64,000 nt of DNA, from NCBI GenBank assembly GCA_009760885.1, contig CM019708.1, positions 16,560,090 to 16,624,089 of the forward strand, written 5' to 3'. This document shows positions 57,585-64,000 of this stretch, in pieces. The translations under genes and the position numbers were made by a program. The notes beneath the pieces are model-generated. The model was not told the DNA's origin, searched no databases, and saw only the letters and a program-made list of their open reading frames with translations. Position 1 is the stretch's first letter; each line of letters begins with the position of its first letter. The stretch comes from Achatina immaculata (taxonomy: Eukaryota > Mollusca > Gastropoda > Stylommatophora > Achatinidae).

Positions 57585-60250
57585 TGTCAAAGATTCATTC
57601 ACTCATTCTTTTGCGGAACTTTGCCTCCCTAACAGCTCTAACATAGGTCTCCCGGTTGTAAGCAAGATGGCCTGCTGCTGATGCATCCATTTGCAGATCA
57701 TCAACGATGTCTTGCGGCCAACTTCGCCTTGGTCTTCCTTTCTTTCTTTTTCCCATTATGTACTCTTCCAAGACGGTCTTTTCTAGATTATCATGACGTT
57801 TAACGTGTCCAAAATATTTAAGTTTTCTCTCTTTAATCCTCTTTACTAGCCAGACTTCTTCAATATTAAGTTCTTGTAGTATGGATATATTTCTTCTTTT
57901 TTGTGTCCATGATATCTGAAGAATTCTTCTGTAGCGTTTACATTCAAAGGCATTTATGTGTTTTTCAACTGTTTTGTTAAGTGTCCACGTCTCACGGGCA
58001 TGTGTTGCAATGGGAAAGATGTATGCCCTTAAAAATCTTACTTTTGTAGTTCAGTCTGCTCCTCTCCACAGATTCTTTAGTTGTTTTACTTCCTGAAGAG
58101 CGATAGATGTCCACCTTTTAATTCCCTTCATTGTATCTCCATTATTAGTTTGTAGTGATCCAAGATATTCAAAACTCTTCACTTCTTTTAGTTTTTCCTC
58201 ATTGATATATATTTCAGTTGCCTTGTTTGTTTTGTCATCAATTTAGTTTTCTTTTTGCATTAAGATAGAGGTTTTTGCTCTTCGCTGTTCTTACGGACTA
58301 ACTAAATTAGTTTTTCTATTCTTTTTTGTGTTGTGGACAGTAATACTGTGTCATCAGCATATCTAATCTCTGGTATTTCATAACCTCCAATTTTTATGGC
58401 ATCGTAATATTCTTTGTCTACATCTTCTCTAACATTCCCCATTATATTTTAAGTATACAAGTTAAATAAATAAGTAAGGGACAATATGCACCCCTGACGG
58501 ACCCCTTGTTTTATGTCAAACCAAGTTTTGTTTCACCATTTATTCTTACTGCTGCTTGTTGGTCTAGATACAGCAGTGATGTTAATTATATCAAATGTGT
58601 TGGAAATCACATTTTTTTCCATTACTTCATAAAGTTTCTGGTGTTGTACATAATCGCCTTTGAGTAGTCTATAAATGATAAATATAGATTCACATTAAAT
58701 CTCTGCATTTCTCTATTATTAATCTTATATTAAATATATGATCTCTTGATCCTCTTCCTTGCCTGAAACCAGCATCGACAATATTGACTTCTTCTTCTAT
58801 TTTCTTTCGAAGTCTACCCATTATGATTTTTAACATAATTTTACTGGCATGACTAATCAGGGCAACAGTTCTGTAGTTGGTGCATAATTTCAGGTTACCC
58901 TTTTTTGGCAGTGGTATAAATACAGTTCTTTTCAATTTGGCCAAATACCTGAATGCCATATCTTTCTACATAGTGCATGACAGATTGTTGCACATCCCTT
59001 TACTCCTGCTTTAATAAATTCAGCTGTTATCTCATCACATCCTGGTGATTTACCATTTTTTAGATTCTTTATTGCCCATTAAACTTCTTCTATTGTCGGT
59101 TCATGTTCTTTCTCCTCCAATAATAATTCACACTGTAGATTTCTGTTTCCACAGTCGGTTGTTTCATACATTCCTCTTCTATATTCCTTCCACCTTTCTA
59201 GAATTTCCTCTGTCTCTGTCAAGGTATTCCCCATCTTGTCACAAATTACATTTAGCTTAGGTGTGACAATTCACGTCAATGTCATCATTTCTTTAAACAT
59301 TTCACTGTCTCTTCCACACTTCCGATATTCTTCTGTTCTTTCACAACAATCTTGTATGTATTGTTTTTTGTCTTTTCTTATGTTTTTATTACTTCTTTTG
59401 TTAAAGATTTATCTTCCTCTTTGTTGTTGTTGTTTTCCATTGCGTCTTCATTTCTCTACGTTGTTTTATCAGTTCTAGTGTGCCTGCTGTAATCCATTTA
59501 TTCTTTTGTGTTTATTTAGTGGAACCATGTCTTTAGCTGTTGTTATTAAGATATTTCTGGCCTGTGTAGCCAAATCATCTGGTGTCATCTCCTCCTGTAC
59601 AGCCATCAGGACTTCGAAACGGTTCTTCACTTCTATACCGTATTGTTCTGGTATATTTGTAAGATCAAAGCGGAGTGGTCTTGACCCCCTAACTGTCTTT
59701 TTTATCTTTATCTTCATGTCTGCTGTTAATAACTCATGGTCCGTGTCAGAATCAGCACCTGGTAAAGTTTTTGCTGATGTTATACTTGATCTCCGCCTTC
59801 TTTGCACTAAAATGTAATCTATTTGATTCTTGGTTTTCCCATCAGGTGATGTCATGTGTAAAGTCTTCTTGGATGTTGTTTAAAAAGTGTGTTAGCAATC
59901 ATTAGCTCATTTTCTATGCCAAAAGCCATTAGATTGTCACCTGCCTCATTTCTATGCCCTATGCTAAATTTCCCCACAATATATCCGTCATCTTCTGCTC
60001 TTTCTGTACCAATCTTTGCATTAAAATCCGCCATTATTAATACAATATCATTTTTCCGTACCTGGTCTATTGTCGTTTGCAGTGTGTTATAAAAGTCTTC
60101 TACTTCCTCTTCTTCTGCTGCTGATGTAGATGCATATATCTGGATGATTGTTACTTTTCTAGGAGCGTGAAATCTGTCTGTTTCTTGGCATTATGATCAC
60201 GTGATTTTGTTCCCTGAAAAAGTATGTTTTCCTACACAACGACAGAGCGA
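57585..60250 (-). mobile_element. LINE family A, longest copy (endonuclease, RT, C-terminus)
   Basis: Minus-strand order: VTIIQIYAST, MADFNAKIGTERAEDDGYIV, KTKNQIDYILVQRRRRSSIT and DTDHELL (APE endonuclease, 59700-60150). A linker follows, then RT blocks FIPLPKKGNLKLCTNYRTVA, NIVDAGFRQGRGSRDHIFNI, the intact catalytic RYADDTVLLSTTQK (YADD at 58350-58361), ETWTLNKTVEKHINAFEC, YRRILQISWTQKRRN, KLKYFGHVKRHDNLEKTVLE and MGKRKKGRPRRSW. A (TTCA)n-type tail lies at 57590. Several stops and frameshifts mean it is inactive. The motif set suggests an RTE-like APE clade. It provides the reference for the shorter A fragments in this window. Confidence 0.85.
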
Positions 60251-60254
60251 CAAC

Positions 60255-60705
60255 ATGAACCATCCACCACTTCCACTTGTCCTAGAACTATCCACCACTT
60301 CCACTTGCCCTAGAACTATCCACCACTTCCACCTATCCTAGAACTATCCACCACTTGTCCCAGAACCATCCACTACTTGTCCCAGAACCATCCACTACTT
60401 GTCCCAGAACCATCCACCATTTGTCCCAGAACCATCCACCACTTGTCCCAGAACCATCCACCACTTGTCCCAGAACTATCCACCACTTGTCCCAGAACCA
60501 TCCACCACTTGTCCTAGAACTATCCACCATTTGTCCCAGAACCATCCACCACTTGTCCCAGAACCATCCACCATTTGTCACAGAACCATCCACCACTTGT
60601 CCCAGAACCATCCACCATTTGTCACAGAACCATCCACCACTTGTCCCAGAACCATCCACCATTTTTCACAGAACTATCCACCATTTGTCCCAGAATTACA
60701 CCTGA
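60255..60705. repeat. 22-bp minisatellite, about 20 copies
   Basis: The unit is AACCATCCACCACTTGTCCC plus AG, with 30-bp variants at the left end (CACTTCCACTTGTCCTAG). Confidence 0.95.
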
Positions 60706-61521
60706 TGTGACATGCTACAGCCAATCTCCACTAGAAGAATGTAAGTTAGTAATTTACTTCCAATATTGTTTTATCCGAGTTATGTATCCAGGATATTCTG
60801 GTGTTATTATGGCGGTATTTGTGTGCTAATTCAGGGCAGAACAAAGCTCTGTGTAGATGCAGGTTCCCGGAGTTTGTTTAACGTTAAGTTAAGATGTGCC
60901 ATGCTGGTGAACTTTCTGACCTTTAATTAAACATTACTACCAGATTTCATGCTTATTTCTACCATAAATAATTACACATCCCAACAAAACAATTTTGTTT
61001 CTTGGTGTCTTGGTTTTAAGGCCCGTTCCTGGGGTTATTTGGGGCGCTGATTCAGAAAATTGAACTGGACAGACCGTATCAGCTCTAGTTTCTTAGATAT
61101 GGTTGAATTTATAAAATTTTAGTCCGATCTTTAACAGATCTCTGCAGAATTGGGATGTCATAACAAGCCGTCTTATTTGAATGGAAAATGTATATATTTA
61201 ATTTACCCACATTTTTTTGTGTATAATGACCTTTGTTTCACAACTATTCGTCTACTTCCTTTCCTATAATACACATGGCCATAAAAATCTATAGCCCAAA
61301 TGACAAAATCGCTTCTGTTTTGTTTTATTATATAATTATGTGCAGAAAATTACGATAATAAATCATGATTTTCGTATACTACATACATTTGTATTTCAAA
61401 GGTTTCTCATCTTGATTTGTTTAAAACAGTTCCGCTGTATAATAGTTATAATCGTATAGGAGGTATGTGTATATTCCTTCTCTTATCATTTCATTTTTGC
61501 ACATCGAACACCGTAGAGGTT
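60706..61521. other. No recognised feature
   Basis: AT-rich sequence. A stretch at about 61040-61110 (GCTGATTCAGAAAATT, CAGCTCTAGTTTCTTAGATA) resembles 62545-62620 (GCTGATTCCAAAAAAATGG, CAGCTCTAGTCTTTGAGATG), possibly TE-linked noncoding sequence. Confidence 0.4.
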
Positions 61522-62130
61522 ATGGCTACTTCAAGACAGAGCTATTTGAATCATCCCGACGTATTTTTCTCTATCTGTGGGGAGTACACACTGAAAGCAA
61601 GTAGGAAACCTATTTCTGAGTTTGTGAAAAAAGAGCATATGTAGGTTATTTTTGTGTCAAGCTTGGAGATGAAGATAAGCCATGAGCTCCTCATATTGTA
61701 TGCAAAACTTGTACGAACATTTGCGCCAGTGGACAAATGGAAAGAGAAGTTGCCCGAAATTTGGAGTACCAGTGGTGTGGAGGGAACTTAAAAACTACTT
61801 CGATAATTGTTATTTTTGTATTGTTAATGTCATAAGCCTCAATCGAAATAAACGTGACAAGATGTTTTACCCTGATCAACCTTCAGTCAGGAGACCTGCT
61901 CCCCTCTCGGATCTTGTACCTGTTCTACCTTTCCTTGAACTAGCACAGCTCTCAGAGGATAAGTCTTGCGTGTCTGATATCGCACAAGGTAAATAATGTG
62001 GGGGCAGTGACAGTGAATTGTAAACAACTTCACATAGTAATCGTTTTGATCAGAATGAATTGGGTGATCTGATCAGAGACTTAAATCTTTCCAAGGAATC
62101 TTCTGAATTTCTTGCCTCCAGACTAAAGGA
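61522..62130 (+). pseudogene. TE-associated cysteine-rich protein, frameshifted
   Basis: Starts MATSRQSYLNHPDVFFSICG, EYTLKASRKPISEFVKKEHM. In shifted frames it continues HLRQWTNGKRSCPKFGVPVV, YFDNCYFCIVNVISLNRNKR, and finally DQNELGDLIRDLNLSKESSE and FLASRLKEL, where LINE B sequence begins. I recall close relatives as a widespread uncharacterised invertebrate protein found in many copies per genome, which suggests a mobile-element origin. At least three frame changes make this copy a pseudogene. Paired cysteines (CG at 20, CKTC, CYFC) suggest metal binding. Function unknown. Confidence 0.6.
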
Positions 62131-62475
62131 GTTGCATACCTTGGCGGCTACATAGACCAGGATGGTGACACTAAAAAGGAAGTTAGGATCAGAATTGCAA
62201 AAGCAGCATCAATCTTCAAGAATCTTGAGAACATATGGAATTCAAAAGTTGTAAGCACAAAAACCAAGTTAAGATTATTCAATTCAAATGTAATATCCAC
62301 CCTCGTTTATGCATGCGAAAGCTGGAAAACAACTAAAGAAATAGACAATAAATTAGACTTTTTTGAAAACAAATGCTTAAGGAAAATACTCGGCATCAAG
62401 TGGAACGAAGGCCTACAGGAGTGCTGTTATGGAGGCAAAGTTCCGCAAGGGACATGCAAATGAATGAATGAATGG
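62131..62475 (+). mobile_element. Chimeric LINE fragment: family B joined to family A 3' end
   Basis: The + strand reads VAYLGGYIDQDGDTKKEVRI, AKAASIFKNLENIWNSKVVS, LVYACESWKTTKEIDNKLDF and KCLRKILGIKWNE (family B). At about 62407 it switches to the last 60 bp of family A (AGGCCTACAGGAGTGCTG, GGCAAAGTTCCGCAAGGGAC) with the (TGAA)n tail. The join is not at a known domain boundary. Confidence 0.78.
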
Positions 62476-64000
62476 TCTTTTTAAAACCATAAGATAACAC
62501 TGGCCAACACACATTTTGGTACCTCAAATGTTAGACCTGCTTCTGGGTATATCTGACCTGCTGATTCCAAAAAAATGGCACAGGTTTTATTCTCTCAGCT
62601 CTAGTCTTTGAGATGCAGAACATATGCCATACACCACTCTTCATTCTGCTCGCCAATAACAAATCTGACATTCTAGCTTAGAAGAGTACTGATGTATTCA
62701 GGTCTAAGATTTATTTAATGGAATCTAATGTAGTTGTTTATTTATTTCCAACTTTCAGGACAAACCCTACATAATGTATCTTACCTATCCTGTGTGTTTT
62801 TGAGGAAGAGAATATACGAATATTATTTTAAAGAAGAGATTACTATGTTTGCCATGGGGTTACTATGTTTATAAAGATAAAACAACCCTGTTTATGAGGA
62901 GGGGATCACATGTTCATTCGATACTGTAAAGCCATTTATAGCTGCTTCCGGTTTGGTGAGTTTGTGCCATACATCCATTTATGGCCGGATGTTTCATTTC
63001 GTTGAAAAACTCGACGTAACTTTTAATTTAAATAGTAATTGCACATGCCATTAAAGATTAAACGTCCTCTCACGCCTGTTAATGAAGGCCGTTTTGAAAT
63101 TCAACGATTCTCGTGTAATGTAATTTTAAAGAGGTTATTTGAAACTAGTAGGCAAAATGGACACATCCACAGATTCAACCGGTCTTTCTGTGTGTGCTTC
63201 CAGCAGTGGTAGACCTGTTAGACGGATTGCAGACGATTTGAGGAGGGTTTTTTTAGACATTATCTGACAAGCAGGCTTCAGCTGTCATTCTAGTTAGACG
63301 AGGATTCTGTACACAGCTTGTGTGACAGTGACACTGAAATTGGCAGTCTCCCTACGTGATTCTGTGTGATTTTATAGTTGTGTTTGACTTTATTTCACCC
63401 CTGGATTTATTGGATGCCAAAAACATCCCCAAATATTTTTTGCAACATGTATTTCTGTTAGATTATATATTTCACATTGGATTTATGACACGTGGATGGT
63501 AAGTAGGACATTTTTTTTCTCAACCAAAAATAGTTTTTTATTTGTCAAAAATGTTTCCATCTTTTCACACCAATTTTCTATGACAAATAACTTTAGTTAT
63601 GGAATCGACATTCATTTCCACATGTTTTGATATATGATACGCATATTTTGAACAAGGAATTAGTTTGTTGCAATGACCTTTAGAAAGGGACCTCCAAACA
63701 TCACATCACGCACTCAAATATGTAACGTCCACCAAGTTACAAACGTAACGTCAGCATTTTTTACGCAGTCTCGAATGAATGGAGCTGTCATTTAGAAGTC
63801 GTCCAGAATTATGGACAATGTTTGCGCCCTTATATCAGAATTTCTGGCTACACTGGGGAAATGTCTGTCCTAGTGAAGTTATGCCCCCTTGCCTCTGGCA
63901 GAGATACCTTGTACCTCACATGATCGATGTATTTATTATTTTTGTGGTGGATGGAGAGCAGATGAGGCAGTGAGTCTTCTTTGGGCTACACACGGGTAGG
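62476..64000. other. No recognised gene
   Basis: Single-copy-looking sequence. A 35-codon frame at 63158 (MDTSTDSTGLSVCASSSGRP) and a 64-codon frame at 63779 have no family resemblance I can name. No further FReD-gene exon was identified on the minus strand. Confidence 0.4.

Overview
This window looks like nuclear DNA of a mollusc, most likely a gastropod. The arguments are spliced fibrinogen-related domain (FReD) exons of the FREP/ficolin/tenascin type, several families of non-LTR retrotransposon (LINE) with microsatellite 3' tails, a mariner element, and two copies of a tRNA-derived SINE whose body resembles what I remember of gastropod SINEs. There are no operons, ribosome binding sites or prokaryotic genes. 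The taxon is inferred, not proven.

Host coding sequence is sparse. On the + strand the last exon of one FReD gene lies at 79-447, and the rest of that gene is left of the window. On the - strand three exons at 57051-56935, 52243-52124 and 31976-31614 join in phase 0 (39 + 40 + 120 residues plus stop) into one complete FReD. They are separated by introns of 4.7 kb and 20.1 kb. The two genes are tail to tail, with about 31 kb of repeats between their stop codons. Any 5' exons (signal peptide, Ig or coiled-coil parts) of the minus-strand gene would lie right of 57051 and were not recognised.

Nearly everything else is repeat. Adding the intervals below, tandem arrays cover roughly 28 kb (over 40 percent), in about 40 arrays of mostly unrelated sequence with periods from 14 to 62 bp. 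The largest are a 23-bp satellite (38.6-44.3 kb), a 22-bp satellite (16.2-19.9 kb), and 45-, 44-, 17-, 39-, 31- and 60-bp minisatellites. Long open frames across them follow from the period and are not genes.

Mobile elements fall into several families. A: APE-type LINE with a (TGAA)n tail (1.1-2.3, 8.0-8.5, 12.9-13.2, 27.8-28.2, 57.6-60.2, 62.4 kb). B: related LINE (4.5-5.1, 47.7-48.8, 62.1 kb). C: LINE interrupted by mariner (49.4-51.6 kb), with possible relatives at 45.9 and 25.0-25.7 kb. D: CR1/L2-like LINE (52.8-56.8 kb, 3' end also at 35.5 kb). E: LINE with CCHC motif and restriction-like endonuclease (35.9-36.8 kb). A LINE fragment with RNase H lies at 3.2-4.05 kb, and a TE-associated protein pseudogene at 61.5-62.1 kb. 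Insertions into arrays are repeatedly visible as arrays split in two with short target-site duplications.

The least ordinary item is a perfect-looking 1301-bp tandem duplication (8932-11533). Each unit holds a hammerhead-ribozyme-like core and a tRNA-like (SINE) segment, an arrangement reminiscent of retrozymes or Penelope-like terminal repeats. Other notable items are the mariner-in-LINE-in-minisatellite nest, a minisatellite that grew inside a LINE endonuclease frame, and inverted duplications of array-plus-flank blocks.
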